A DNA stretch of 64,000 nucleotides from the NCBI RefSeq assembly GCF_003732705.1, contig NZ_MOBR01000040.1, positions 434,001-498,000 on the forward strand, in the 5' to 3' direction. The position numbers and the translations under genes were made by a program. This DNA is from Pseudomonas frederiksbergensis. GTDB lineage: Bacteria; Pseudomonadota; Gammaproteobacteria; Pseudomonadales; Pseudomonadaceae. Positions 17,011 to 24,567 of the stretch are shown here, piece after piece (positions within the stretch are counted from its first letter, which is position 1; every line of letters begins with the position of its first letter). The notes under the pieces are model-generated. The model was not told the DNA's origin. It was given only the letters and a program-made list of their open reading frames with translations, and ran no database searches.

Positions 17011-17493
17011 ATGGGTATCGCTGCCAGCGAACTGTGCCGTTATGTAATCCGCCCGACTTTGATTTACCTCGGGCGCCATAGCGCAACTGCCGAATCCCTG
17101 TTGCTGGGCATTGCCGCCAGCCAGTCAGCCCTGGGCTCCGCCCTGCATGACCGCCGTGGCCATGGCCTGTACCGAATTGCCGAGCCCCGCCATCGGGCGC
17201 TGTGGGATCACTACCTGGCCCTCGACCCGGAACGGGCGAGCCTGGTTCGTGGCCTGGCCAGCCAGCATGCCTTTTTAAGCAGTCCGCACCTGGAATTGAC
17301 CGTCAACCTGCGTTACGCCACCGCCATCGCCTGGCTGTTGGTAGAAGAGCAAAACACTCCCCTCCCCGATCCCGATGATTTGCTGGGCATGGCCCGAATC
17401 TGGCGCCAGACCTTCCAGCCCCAGGGACGTTTGCGCGACTTTACGTGCGCCTGGCAAACCTGTGTTTCATCCATGAATCAAGTCGCTTGCTGA
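17011..17493 (+). CDS. 160-aa protein resembling phage lysozyme-like/structural proteins
   Basis: The segment VIRPTLIYLGRHSATAESLL (residues 12-31) followed by LGIAASQSALG and GHGLYRIAEPRHRALWDHYL matches, from memory, a family of phage proteins. Those read TAAQESxLG and GxYQMEPATHDDIWxNYL and look lysozyme- or transglycosylase-related. The phage Glu of QES is here Q38 (SQS), so muramidase activity may be lost. The protein has no signal peptide and ends in a Cys-containing tail (CAWQTCVSS...C). No other phage gene is adjacent. GAGG six bases before the ATG supports the start. The gene lies directly before fadL on the same strand. Function unknown; family relation is inferred. Confidence 0.65.
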   Translation: MGIAASELCRYVIRPTLIYLGRHSATAESLLLGIAASQSALGSALHDRRGHGLYRIAEPRHRALWDHYLALDPERASLVRGLASQHAFLSSPHLELTVNLRYATAIAWLLVEEQNTPLPDPDDLLGMARIWRQTFQPQGRLRDFTCAWQTCVSSMNQVAC

Positions 17494-17591
17494 CCGCCCC
17501 GTTTCGAAAGATCCCGCAACAGGTCGCGAATCTGGTCGGATTGTCCTACAAAACCGCTCTAACTCAACCCATACAGGCTATAGCGCTGGGA

Positions 17592-17626
17592 CGAAAATGT
17601 TGGTAATTTTCGCCCCGGTGATCACC
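17592..17626. promoter_or_regulatory. Palindromes in the fadL leader
   Basis: CGAAAAT (17592-17598) and ATTTTCG (17606-17612) form an inverted repeat with a 7-base spacer. The ten-base palindrome GGTGATCACC (17617-17626) sits directly before the fadL ribosome site AGGAG. They could be operator or leader-RNA structures. They do not match the fatty-acid regulator PsrA consensus closely enough to name it. Confidence 0.4.
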
Positions 17627-17639
17627 AGGAGTTCTAATA

Positions 17640-18911
17640 ATGAAAAAAGTCATGCTCAAAACCACCCTTAGCCTCGCCGTTACCTTGGCATCCACCCAGC
17701 TCTTCGCAAGTGGCTTCGCCATCAACGAACAAAGCATCAGCGGGATGGGTACAGGTTTTGCTGGGCGATCTTCTTCTGCCGACGACGCAAGCACAATTTA
17801 TGGCAACCCTGCCGGCATGGCGCGCATCAAGCGCGAACAAGTCACCGGCGGCGCTGCAATGCTCGACGCACACACCAACATCAGCAAGGCCCGTTCCAGC
17901 CCTAACAGCGGCAGCAACGACGGCGACATGGTGCCGTTCATCGCCGTGCCGATGGGCTACTACGTCAAGCCAATCGATGACAAATGGGCAGTCGGTGTAG
18001 GCGTGTACGCACCGTTCGGTCTGGTGACCGACTACGAGCACGGCTTTGCCGGCCGTTACTTCGGCAGCACCAGCGACGTAAAAGTCGTGACCCTGCAACC
18101 GACCGTGAGCTACGCCTTCAACGACAAGGTGTCGATCGGTTTCGGTCCGACCATCAACCGTATTGACGGCAAACTGGAATCGAACCTGTCGATTACCCAG
18201 GCGGCTCCCGATGGCCAGGTCAAAATCAAAGGCGACGACACCGCACTGGGCTACAACATCGGGATTCTGGCTCAGCTGACCGACAGCACCCGCGTCGGCC
18301 TGACCTATCACTCGAAAGTGAAGTACAAGCTCGAAGGCAATACCAAGGTCAACTACGGCGTACTGGGCCTGATCGGCCAGAACCCAAGCCAGAAGTACGA
18401 CGCTTCGCTGGACCTGACCACCCCTGAATCGGTGGACTTCTCGCTGACTCATCAGATCGACGACAAGTGGACCGTGTACGCGGGCAGCACCTGGACTCGC
18501 TGGAGCCGCCTGAAAGAAATCACCGTCGAAAACAAAGGTGTTCCTGCTGTCCTGAACGGTCAGTTCGGTTCCATCACCGAAGAACAGAACTGGCACGACA
18601 CCTGGGCTCACGCCATCGGCGCGTCCTACCAGTTGAACAAGGAATGGGTCCTGCGTACCGGTCTGTCCTTTGACCAGGCGCCGACCAACAACGTCGACCG
18701 CTCCCCACGTATCCCGACGGGCGATCGCAAGATCTTCAGCCTGGGCGCCGGCTGGAGCCCGACCGACGACCTGACCATCGACGTGGCGTACTCGTACCTG
18801 CGTGAAGAATCGGTCAAAGTCGCCAACAGCAACGACCGTGGCCAAACCTACGACGCCAAGTATCAAAACTGGGCGAACGGTTTCGGTGTCGGCGCGACCT
18901 ACCGCTTCTAA
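17640..18911 (+). CDS. fadL: FadL-family outer-membrane transport protein
   Basis: Outer-membrane beta-barrel of 423 aa for long-chain fatty acids or other hydrophobic compounds. A signal peptide of about 24 residues ends at LFASG. The mature N-terminus GFAINEQSISGMGTGFAGRS matches the FadL plug region, and NPAGMARIKREQ is the conserved NPA motif. The chain ends in aromatic YRF, as expected for barrel insertion. AGGAG eight bases upstream fixes the start. It ends at a bidirectional terminator facing the GPx gene. The exact substrate is not readable from sequence. Confidence 0.92.
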   Translation: MKKVMLKTTLSLAVTLASTQLFASGFAINEQSISGMGTGFAGRSSSADDASTIYGNPAGMARIKREQVTGGAAMLDAHTNISKARSSPNSGSNDGDMVPFIAVPMGYYVKPIDDKWAVGVGVYAPFGLVTDYEHGFAGRYFGSTSDVKVVTLQPTVSYAFNDKVSIGFGPTINRIDGKLESNLSITQAAPDGQVKIKGDDTALGYNIGILAQLTDSTRVGLTYHSKVKYKLEGNTKVNYGVLGLIGQNPSQKYDASLDLTTPESVDFSLTHQIDDKWTVYAGSTWTRWSRLKEITVENKGVPAVLNGQFGSITEEQNWHDTWAHAIGASYQLNKEWVLRTGLSFDQAPTNNVDRSPRIPTGDRKIFSLGAGWSPTDDLTIDVAYSYLREESVKVANSNDRGQTYDAKYQNWANGFGVGATYRF

Positions 18912-18949
18912 TGATTCACGGCGAGGCTGAACTGCTCGCCACCTGAATC

Positions 18950-18989
18950 AAAAAAGCCCCGCCCTCTTGTACAGAGGCGGGGCTTTTTT
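18950..18989. terminator. Bidirectional intrinsic terminator
   Basis: GC stem GCCCCGCCCTC/GAGGCGGGGC with one bulged C and a seven-base loop, flanked by A and T runs. It lies between the convergent fadL and glutathione peroxidase genes. Confidence 0.93.
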
Positions 18990-19000
18990 ATGGGCGTCGA

Positions 19001-19552
19001 TCAGGGTTTCGAGGCCAGGGCTTTCTCTACAGCCTCGATGAATTCCGGGTTGTCGGGCTTGGTCAGGCTGGAGAAATTGGCGATCACCTTGCCTTGGCGA
19101 TCGACCACGTATTTATAGAAATTCCACTTCGGCGCGCTACTTTGCTCGGCGAGGACTTTGAACAGATGGGTTGCATCGTCGCCGCGAACTTTCTGCGGTT
19201 CGGTCATGGTGAAGGTCACGCCGTAGTTGACGTAGCAGACCTTGGCGGTTTCTGCGCCGTCCTTGGACTCCTGCTTGAAGTCATTGGACGGAACGCCGAT
19301 CACCTCCAGCCCTTGATCCTTGTAACGCTGATACAACGCCTCAAGGCCTTTGAACTGCGGGGCGAAACCACAGAAGCTGGCGGTGTTGACCACCACCAGC
19401 GGCTTGCCGGCGAAGCGCTGGCACAAATCGATGGATTCCTTGGCGCGCAACTTGGGCAACGAGCCCTGCAACAGCTCCGGACAGTCGGCCGCCTGGGCCA
19501 ATCCGGTAAACGCCATCAGCAACGCGGGAACTGCAAGCCAGCGCATCTGCAT
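19001..19552 (-). CDS. Periplasmic glutathione peroxidase-family protein
   Basis: Thioredoxin-fold peroxidase of 183 aa. A signal peptide ending GLAQAADC places it in the periplasm. The peroxidatic cysteine is in NTASFCGFAPQF and the conserved Trp in WNFYKYVVDRQG. At the usual catalytic Gln motif (NQF) the protein reads VPSNDF, so the Gln is an Asp. Other cysteines (DCPELL, LCQRF, KVCYVNYG) could act as resolving thiols, making thioredoxin-like reduction more likely than glutathione. It is the last gene of a marR-MFS-small ORF cluster, 56 bases behind the small ORF. An ATG two codons in is an alternative start. Confidence 0.87.
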   Translation of the reverse strand: MQMRWLAVPALLMAFTGLAQAADCPELLQGSLPKLRAKESIDLCQRFAGKPLVVVNTASFCGFAPQFKGLEALYQRYKDQGLEVIGVPSNDFKQESKDGAETAKVCYVNYGVTFTMTEPQKVRGDDATHLFKVLAEQSSAPKWNFYKYVVDRQGKVIANFSSLTKPDNPEFIEAVEKALASKP

Positions 19553-19608
19553 GTCGGTGGATCCTTGAGAAGTCGTCAGAAAACGAAGTTACTCGCCCTC
19601 GCAACGCT

Positions 19609-19731
19609 CTAGCAAGCACCCATGCCCAACTGCATCAACGCCAGGCCGCCCTGATGCCAGCCCCACCACACCAGGGCCAGCAGCAAAGTACCGGCAGCCA
19701 AGGCAATGATTCGCGGCCAATAACTGTTCAT
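19609..19731 (-). CDS. 40-aa membrane peptide translationally coupled to an MFS gene
   Basis: A short gene often missed in annotation. Its ATG overlaps the MFS stop codon as ATGA (19728-19731), and the 40-aa product ends in TAG. The sequence starts MNSYWPRIIALAAGTLLLAL and continues with VWWGWHQGG. That is one membrane helix with a cationic N-terminus and an aromatic interface, followed by a Gly/Met-rich tail. The stop-start overlap indicates coupled translation with the exporter. It may be a small subunit or stabiliser of the transporter; function unknown. Confidence 0.7.
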   Translation of the reverse strand: MNSYWPRIIALAAGTLLLALVWWGWHQGGLALMQLGMGAC

Positions 19732-20936
19732 ATCGCACTCATTTGGGTTTGCAGCCGCGCCACCGGCCGTTCGCGCACCGGCCAGTTCAGGGCGGCGGCC
19801 AACAGGCTCAAAAGAATCGCCACTTGCCAGATCAAGTCGTAGCTCCCGGTCCGGTCGTATACCACCCCGCCCAACCAGCCGCCAAGGAACGATCCGAGCT
19901 GGTGAAACAGGAAAACAATCCCACCGAGCATGGACAGGTTTCGTACACCGAACAAGGTCGCCACCGTGCCGTTGGTCAATGGCACCGTGGATAACCACAG
20001 AAAACCCATCGCCATGCCGAACAGATACGCCGTGGTCGTGGTGACCGGCGCCCACAGGAACAGCCCGATCACCACCGCTCGCAACAGATACAGACCGGTG
20101 AGCAAACGCGGCTTGGACATGCGCCCGCCGAGCCAGCCCGCCGTGTAGGTGCCGAAGATATTGAACAGCCCGATCAGCGCCAGCACCGTGGTGCCGACCG
20201 TGGCCGGCAAGTGCTGATCCACCAGATACGCCGGCAGGTGCACGCCAATGAACACCACTTGGAAACCGCAGACAAAAAAGCCGAACGCCAACAGCCAGAA
20301 ACCGGAATGGGAACAGGCTTCGCGCAACGCTTCGGACAAGGTCTGCTCATGGCCGAGCGACGGCAGCGGCTTGTCCTTGAGCATGCTCACCAGCGGCACG
20401 ATCAGCGCCACCAACAATCCCAGTACCAGCAATGCGGCGGACCAACCGAGCCAGCCGATCAGCCCCAGCGTGCCAGGCAGCATGGCGAACTGGCCGAAGG
20501 AACCGGCGGCGCTGGCAATGCCCATGCCCATGCTGCGTTTTTCCGGCGGCACCGCGCGGCCGACCACGCCGAGGATCACCGAGAACGAGGTGCCGGACAG
20601 GCCGAGGCCGATCAACAGGCCGGCGCTCAGGGACAAGGTCACGGCCGAGTCGGACATTCCCATGCAGATCAGGCCCGCCGCATACAACACGCCGCCGACC
20701 AGCACCACTTTCGCCGCGCCAAACCGATCAGCCAGCGCGCCGGTGAAGGGTTGCGCCAGGCCCCAGATCAGGTTTTGCAAGGCGATAGCAAATGCAAACG
20801 TCTCACGCCCCCAACCGAACTCGGCACTCATCGGCGCCAGGAACAGACCGAAGCCATGTCGCACGCCCAGCGACAACGCCAGAATCAGCGCACTCCCCAC
20901 CAACACCCAACCGCAAGTACGCCACATTGATGTCAT
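19728..20936 (-). CDS. MFS transporter (oxalate/formate-antiporter-like group)
   Basis: Major facilitator of 402 aa with twelve predicted helices in the inner membrane. The first helices (VRHGFGLFLAPMSAEFGWGRETFAFA) resemble the oxalate/formate antiporter or monocarboxylate-like group. The motif between helices 2 and 3 is ALADRFGAAKV. CCGGAGAATAAGA before the ATG at 20936 sets the start; the open frame upstream is not used. It lies 52 bases behind a marR gene on the same strand, with a perfect palindromic operator in that gap. MarR control is therefore the likely regulation. Substrate not known. Confidence 0.88.
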   Translation of the reverse strand: MTSMWRTCGWVLVGSALILALSLGVRHGFGLFLAPMSAEFGWGRETFAFAIALQNLIWGLAQPFTGALADRFGAAKVVLVGGVLYAAGLICMGMSDSAVTLSLSAGLLIGLGLSGTSFSVILGVVGRAVPPEKRSMGMGIASAAGSFGQFAMLPGTLGLIGWLGWSAALLVLGLLVALIVPLVSMLKDKPLPSLGHEQTLSEALREACSHSGFWLLAFGFFVCGFQVVFIGVHLPAYLVDQHLPATVGTTVLALIGLFNIFGTYTAGWLGGRMSKPRLLTGLYLLRAVVIGLFLWAPVTTTTAYLFGMAMGFLWLSTVPLTNGTVATLFGVRNLSMLGGIVFLFHQLGSFLGGWLGGVVYDRTGSYDLIWQVAILLSLLAAALNWPVRERPVARLQTQMSAI

Positions 20937-20950
20937 TCTTATTCTCCGGT

Positions 20951-20968
20951 AGCGGGTATATACCCGCT
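20951..20968. promoter_or_regulatory. 18-bp palindrome between marR and MFS genes (candidate MarR operator)
   Basis: AGCGGGTATATACCCGCT is a perfect 18-bp palindrome in the marR-MFS gap. A one-mismatch copy precedes marR at 21397-21412. The pair strongly suggests binding by the MarR product at both promoters. Confidence 0.82.
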
Positions 20969-20988
20969 TAAGATTGAACAAACCGGCA

Positions 20989-21393
20989 TCAAGCCAGTTC
21001 GTCCAGCAATCTGAGCAAGGTTTCGCGTTTTTCGGCGCCCAGACGGTCGACCAACCGCTGCTGCGCCGCTTCCCAGGCGGGCAAGGCCGCTTTCAGGCGA
21101 TCAGCGCCGGTCTCGGTGAGTTTGACGATGCGGTTGCGCATGTCTTCGCCCTCGACCAGCGTCACCAGTCCTTCGCCTTCCAGCACGCGCAAATTGCGCC
21201 CCAGGGTGCTGCGGTCCAGGCCCATGGCTTCGGCCAGGGTCGAAATACTCGGTTGATCCAGACGTTGCAGATTACACAGCAAAGAATACTGGGCAACGTT
21301 AATCCCGAAGCCGTCGAGAGCGCCGTCGTAATGCCTGCTGACGCCACGGGCGGCGCGACGCAGGTTGATGCATAAACATTGGGAATCGAGCAT
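20989..21393 (-). CDS. MarR-family transcriptional regulator with N-terminal cysteines
   Basis: Winged-helix MarR regulator of 134 aa. The recognition region is PSISTLAEAMGLDRSTLGRN, with the wing around GLVTLVEGEDMRNRIVKLT. Two cysteines close to the N-terminus (SQCLCINLRR, C6 and C8) sit where OhrR-type regulators carry their peroxide-sensing cysteine (LCFALY). The downstream genes are an MFS protein, a small membrane peptide and a periplasmic GPx, which would suit a thiol-based stress sensor. Two near-identical palindromes, before this gene and before the MFS gene, suggest autoregulation and control of the unit. The redox role is inferred. Confidence 0.88.
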   Translation of the reverse strand: MLDSQCLCINLRRAARGVSRHYDGALDGFGINVAQYSLLCNLQRLDQPSISTLAEAMGLDRSTLGRNLRVLEGEGLVTLVEGEDMRNRIVKLTETGADRLKAALPAWEAAQQRLVDRLGAEKRETLLRLLDELA

Positions 21394-21396
21394 GGT

Positions 21397-21412
21397 GCGT
21401 GTATATACCCGC
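21397..21412. promoter_or_regulatory. Candidate MarR operator upstream of marR
   Basis: GCGTGTATATACCCGC matches the perfect palindrome at 20951-20968 except for one base. It begins four bases upstream of the marR start codon, so a bound regulator would block initiation or early transcription. Confidence 0.78.
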
Positions 21413-21478
21413 GGTTAAATGAAAGCAAATTTTTGATACATAAGCCTGCCGACGGGATCGCGCGTTTTGCCGCCCCCC

Positions 21479-21568
21479 TGTAGGAGCAAAGCTTGCTCGC
21501 GATGAACGATAACGCGGTTAGCCTGCAAGACCGAGGCGTGGCCATCGCGAGCAAGCTTTGCTCCTACA
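21479..21568. repeat. REP pair, TGTAGGAGCAAAGC variant
   Basis: Perfect inverted 26-bp arms 21479-21504 and 21543-21568 (core GTAGGAGCAAAGCTTGCTCG). The right arm runs into the last codons of cobS, whose stop is at 21564. It probably ends the cobalamin operon transcript. Confidence 0.9.
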
Positions 21569-22298
21569 GGAGTGTCAGTCCAACGAGCAGCGTCATTTCC
21601 AGCAATTCCAGCAACGCCCCCGCCGTATCGCCCGTGGTCCCGCCCAACCGTCGCACCATCACCTGCCGCAACCAGACAAACACCACCGCCGCCAGCGCGA
21701 GCGCCACCAGACCTTTGAAAACTCCAGCGATCAGCACACAACCCAAGGCACTGACCGCCAACACCTGCCAACCCGCCTTGCGCGGCAGATGATCCGCCAA
21801 CGCCTGCCCCAACCCACCGGCCCGCACATATGGCGTGGTCAGGAACAACCCCAGCAACGCAGCACGTCCGATCAACGGAACAACGACCAACACAACGGCC
21901 TGCCCCTGCTCGATCAACGCCAGCAACGCGGCGAATTTGAGCAACAACACCAGCACCAGCGTAACCACCGCAATCGGTCCGCTGCGCGGGTCTTTCATGA
22001 TGGTCAGGGTTCGCTCACGGTCGCCAAAACCACCGAGCCACGCATCGGCGCTATCCGCCAGGCCGTCCAGGTGCAGCGCGCCGCTGAGCAATACCCACGC
22101 GGTCAGCAGCAGCGCGGCATGCAGCAACAACGGCGTGCCGGCCAACAACCCGTTCAGCGCCCACAACAAAGCGCCAAACAGCAGCCCCACCAACGGATAA
22201 AACAGTAGCGAGCGCCCCAGTTCCTGAGGCGCCGGCATCCCCGGCAGACGAATCGGCAGACTGCTCAAGAATTGCAGGGCGATCCAGAAGGGCAACAT
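21564..22298 (-). CDS. cobS: Adenosylcobinamide-GDP ribazoletransferase (cobalamin synthase)
   Basis: Integral membrane enzyme that joins adenosylcobinamide-GDP to alpha-ribazole (or its phosphate), the last assembly step of the nucleotide loop. The 244-aa protein is hydrophobic, with several membrane helices. It carries the family motif HLDGLADSADAWLGG around residues 76-90, whose acidic residues bind metal. Last gene of the cob operon; it follows cobC by two bases. Its stop codon lies inside a REP arm. Confidence 0.94.
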   Translation of the reverse strand: MLPFWIALQFLSSLPIRLPGMPAPQELGRSLLFYPLVGLLFGALLWALNGLLAGTPLLLHAALLLTAWVLLSGALHLDGLADSADAWLGGFGDRERTLTIMKDPRSGPIAVVTLVLVLLLKFAALLALIEQGQAVVLVVVPLIGRAALLGLFLTTPYVRAGGLGQALADHLPRKAGWQVLAVSALGCVLIAGVFKGLVALALAAVVFVWLRQVMVRRLGGTTGDTAGALLELLEMTLLVGLTLL

Positions 22299-22300
22299 GT

Positions 22301-22876
22301 TCAGAGCACTTCCTTTAATACCGCGCCGGAATCGACCGACAGCGAATGCAACGAGGCGTGGGCGACTTCGACGTTGAGCAACTGTTCACGGGGCAAGCCT
22401 CGGGCCTGGGCCAGCAGCAATTTCATAACCCCGCCATGGGTGATCAGCAACACCCGCTCGCCTGCAAAAGTCCCGTGCAGACGCTCGACCGCCGCCAGCA
22501 CACGCGCGGAAAAGTCCAACACCGGCTCGCCTTCGGGGGGCGTAAACGAATACGGATCGGTCCAGAACAACCCCAACGCCTCGGCGCTGGTTTTCATCAG
22601 ATCCGCAGTGTTCTGCCCCTCCCACGCGCCGAAATGCAGTTCTTGCAGGTCTTTTTCCAGCTGCACCGGCAAGCCGAGCCGAGCACCCAGCTCTTCGGCG
22701 AACCGCGCACAACGCTGCAACGGCGAGCTGATCAGCCGATCCCAAGGCCCCTGCCCGATCACCGCGGCACGTAACTGCGCCCAACCCTTGTCGGTCAGTG
22801 CATCGTCGAGACTGCCACGCAGGCCGCCGCCGAGTTCGGTCTCGCCGTGACGCAGTAAATCCAGGCGCAAAGTCAT
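22301..22876 (-). CDS. cobC: Alpha-ribazole phosphatase, histidine phosphatase family
   Basis: Cytoplasmic phosphatase of 191 aa that removes the 5' phosphate from alpha-ribazole 5'-phosphate or adenosylcobalamin phosphate. The phospho-histidine motif LLRHGETELGGGLRGS is at the N-terminus. The second catalytic histidine is in LLITHGGVMKLLL. Its ATG overlaps the cobT stop as ATGA, and cobS follows after two bases. In some older Pseudomonas naming the symbol cobC is used for threonine-phosphate decarboxylase; here it means the phosphatase. Confidence 0.92.
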   Translation of the reverse strand: MTLRLDLLRHGETELGGGLRGSLDDALTDKGWAQLRAAVIGQGPWDRLISSPLQRCARFAEELGARLGLPVQLEKDLQELHFGAWEGQNTADLMKTSAEALGLFWTDPYSFTPPEGEPVLDFSARVLAAVERLHGTFAGERVLLITHGGVMKLLLAQARGLPREQLLNVEVAHASLHSLSVDSGAVLKEVL

Positions 22877-23928
22877 GCAGGACGATCCGCCACGGCCGCT
22901 TCAGCGAAGGTCGCCATCTGCCCGTGCAGATCGCAGGCCAGGCGCAACAACGGCACCGCCAACGCCGCACCGCTGCCCTCGCCCAGACGCAAACCGAGAT
23001 CGAGCAATGGCTCGGCGTTGAGGGTTTCCAATATATGACGATGACCCGGCTCGGCACCGCGATGACCGAACAGCAACCACTGGCGGCACTCGGGATTCAA
23101 GCGCACCGCCACCAACGCCGCGACGCTGCAAATAAAGCCGTCCACCAGCACCGCAACGCCTTCCTGGGCACAGGCCAGGTACGCACCGACCAACGCTGCG
23201 ATTTCAAAACCGCCGAGGTTGAACAGGGTTTGCAGCGCATCGCCACGCTGAGCGCCGTGCAAGGCCAACGCCCGCTCGATCACTTGCGCTTTATGGCTGA
23301 CACCCGCCGCGTTCAACCCGGTGCCCGGTCCAGTCAGGTGTACTACCGGGCAATCCAGCAACGCGCAGGCCAAGGCGCTGGCCGCAGTGGTGTTGCCGAT
23401 GCCCATTTCGCCACCGATAAACAACTGCGCCCCCGCCGTGATGGCGCGCAACACGCTGTCGCGACCGGCCTGCAACGCCCGTTCACCTTGAGCGGCGGTC
23501 ATGGCCGGGCCGTTCACAAAGTTGGCAGTGCCCGGACCGACGTTCAGATGGCGCACGCCCGGCAGGTTCAGCGATGGCGTGACGGTGCCGAGATCGACCA
23601 CTTCAAGAGAAGCGCCCAACTGCCGCGCCAACACGCTAATCGCCGCGCCGCCAGTGACGAAGTTGTGCAGCATCTGCCCGGTGACTTCCTGGGGAAACGC
23701 CGACACCCCTTCTGCAACCACGCCATGGTCACCGGCAAAGATCGCGATCCACACCTGATCAAGGCTCGGCTTGACCCTGCCCTGCAATCCGGCCAATTGC
23801 ACGGCGACCGATTCGAGCCGACCGAGGGAACCGGCCGGTTTGGTCAGTTGCTGTTGGCGGACCTCGGCCTGTTCAACGATGGCCGCATCGGTCGGCTTGC
23901 ACGGGTTCAGCCACCAGGATTGAGTCAT
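22873..23928 (-). CDS. cobT: Nicotinate-nucleotide--dimethylbenzimidazole phosphoribosyltransferase
   Basis: Makes alpha-ribazole 5'-phosphate from nicotinate mononucleotide and 5,6-dimethylbenzimidazole, activating the lower ligand. The 351-aa product has the family segments GGEMGIGNTTAASAL and, near the end, RLGEGSGAALAVPLL. The glutamate of that last motif is E317, matching the catalytic base of the Salmonella enzyme. It sits between cobU and cobC with ATGA overlaps at both ends, so translation is coupled. The substrate comes from BluB, encoded in the same operon. Confidence 0.95.
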   Translation of the reverse strand: MTQSWWLNPCKPTDAAIVEQAEVRQQQLTKPAGSLGRLESVAVQLAGLQGRVKPSLDQVWIAIFAGDHGVVAEGVSAFPQEVTGQMLHNFVTGGAAISVLARQLGASLEVVDLGTVTPSLNLPGVRHLNVGPGTANFVNGPAMTAAQGERALQAGRDSVLRAITAGAQLFIGGEMGIGNTTAASALACALLDCPVVHLTGPGTGLNAAGVSHKAQVIERALALHGAQRGDALQTLFNLGGFEIAALVGAYLACAQEGVAVLVDGFICSVAALVAVRLNPECRQWLLFGHRGAEPGHRHILETLNAEPLLDLGLRLGEGSGAALAVPLLRLACDLHGQMATFAEAAVADRPA

Positions 23929-24446
23929 AACGCAGTTCCTTTCAGAGTCAGGGGCAGGCCGGCGACGGTCAGAACGACGCGCTGACAGCGCTCAGCCAGG
24001 GCTTGATGCAGCCAACCGGCTTCATCGACATAGCGGCGAGTCAATTCGCCCAGCGGCACGACACCCATTCCGGTCTCGTTGCTGACAAAAATGATTTCAC
24101 CCGGCAGCGACGCCAGGCAGTCCAGCAAGGCATCGCGTTCGGCGGTCAGGCGCTCGGGGTTGTCGAGCATCAGCAGATTGGTCAGCCACAGGGTCAGGCA
24201 ATCCACCAGCAGGCAACGCTCGGCGCCGGCGTTTTCGCGCAGGACGCGGGCCAGTTCCAGGGGTTCTTCGATCAGCGCCCATTCGGCGGGACGACGGGCG
24301 CGGTGATGGGCGACCCGTTCGTTCATTTCGCCGTCCAGGGGTTGGCTGGTGGCGATGTAGGTCACGGCCAGGCCACTGTCGGAGGCGAGTTTTTCAGCGA
24401 GGCGACTTTTGCCGGAGCGGGCGCCGCCGAGGATTAGTTGGAGCAT
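23925..24446 (-). CDS. cobU: Bifunctional adenosylcobinamide kinase/guanylyltransferase
   Basis: Phosphorylates adenosylcobinamide and then transfers GMP to give adenosylcobinamide-GDP. The 173-aa protein begins with a Walker A loop (GGARSGKSRLAE). It has the conserved HHRARRP segment, whose histidine is the likely guanylylation site, and FVSNETGMGVVPLG. Called cobP in aerobic-pathway naming. It overlaps cobT by four bases. A REP pair separates it from cobQ. Confidence 0.94.
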   Translation of the reverse strand: MLQLILGGARSGKSRLAEKLASDSGLAVTYIATSQPLDGEMNERVAHHRARRPAEWALIEEPLELARVLRENAGAERCLLVDCLTLWLTNLLMLDNPERLTAERDALLDCLASLPGEIIFVSNETGMGVVPLGELTRRYVDEAGWLHQALAERCQRVVLTVAGLPLTLKGTAL

Positions 24447-24483
24447 GGTTTATTCCTTAACATGTGCGGTGTGGCGACTTCCG

Positions 24484-24551
24484 CTTTCGCGAGCAGGCTC
24501 GCTCCCACAGGTGATCGCATTCCAATGTGGGAGCGAGCCTGCTCGCGAAAG
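24484..24551. repeat. REP pair, family 1, inside the cob operon
   Basis: Perfect inverted 26-bp arms (24484-24509, 24526-24551) with a short 16-base spacer, in the 121-base gap between cobQ and cobU. Because it lies within an operon, its hairpin may act on mRNA stability or differential expression. Confidence 0.9.
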
Positions 24552-24567
24552 GGCCATCAAACTCACC

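Noticed and set aside
17634..18866. 410-codon minus-strand frame opposite fadL
   Set aside because: Antisense of a clear FadL barrel with signal peptide and terminator.
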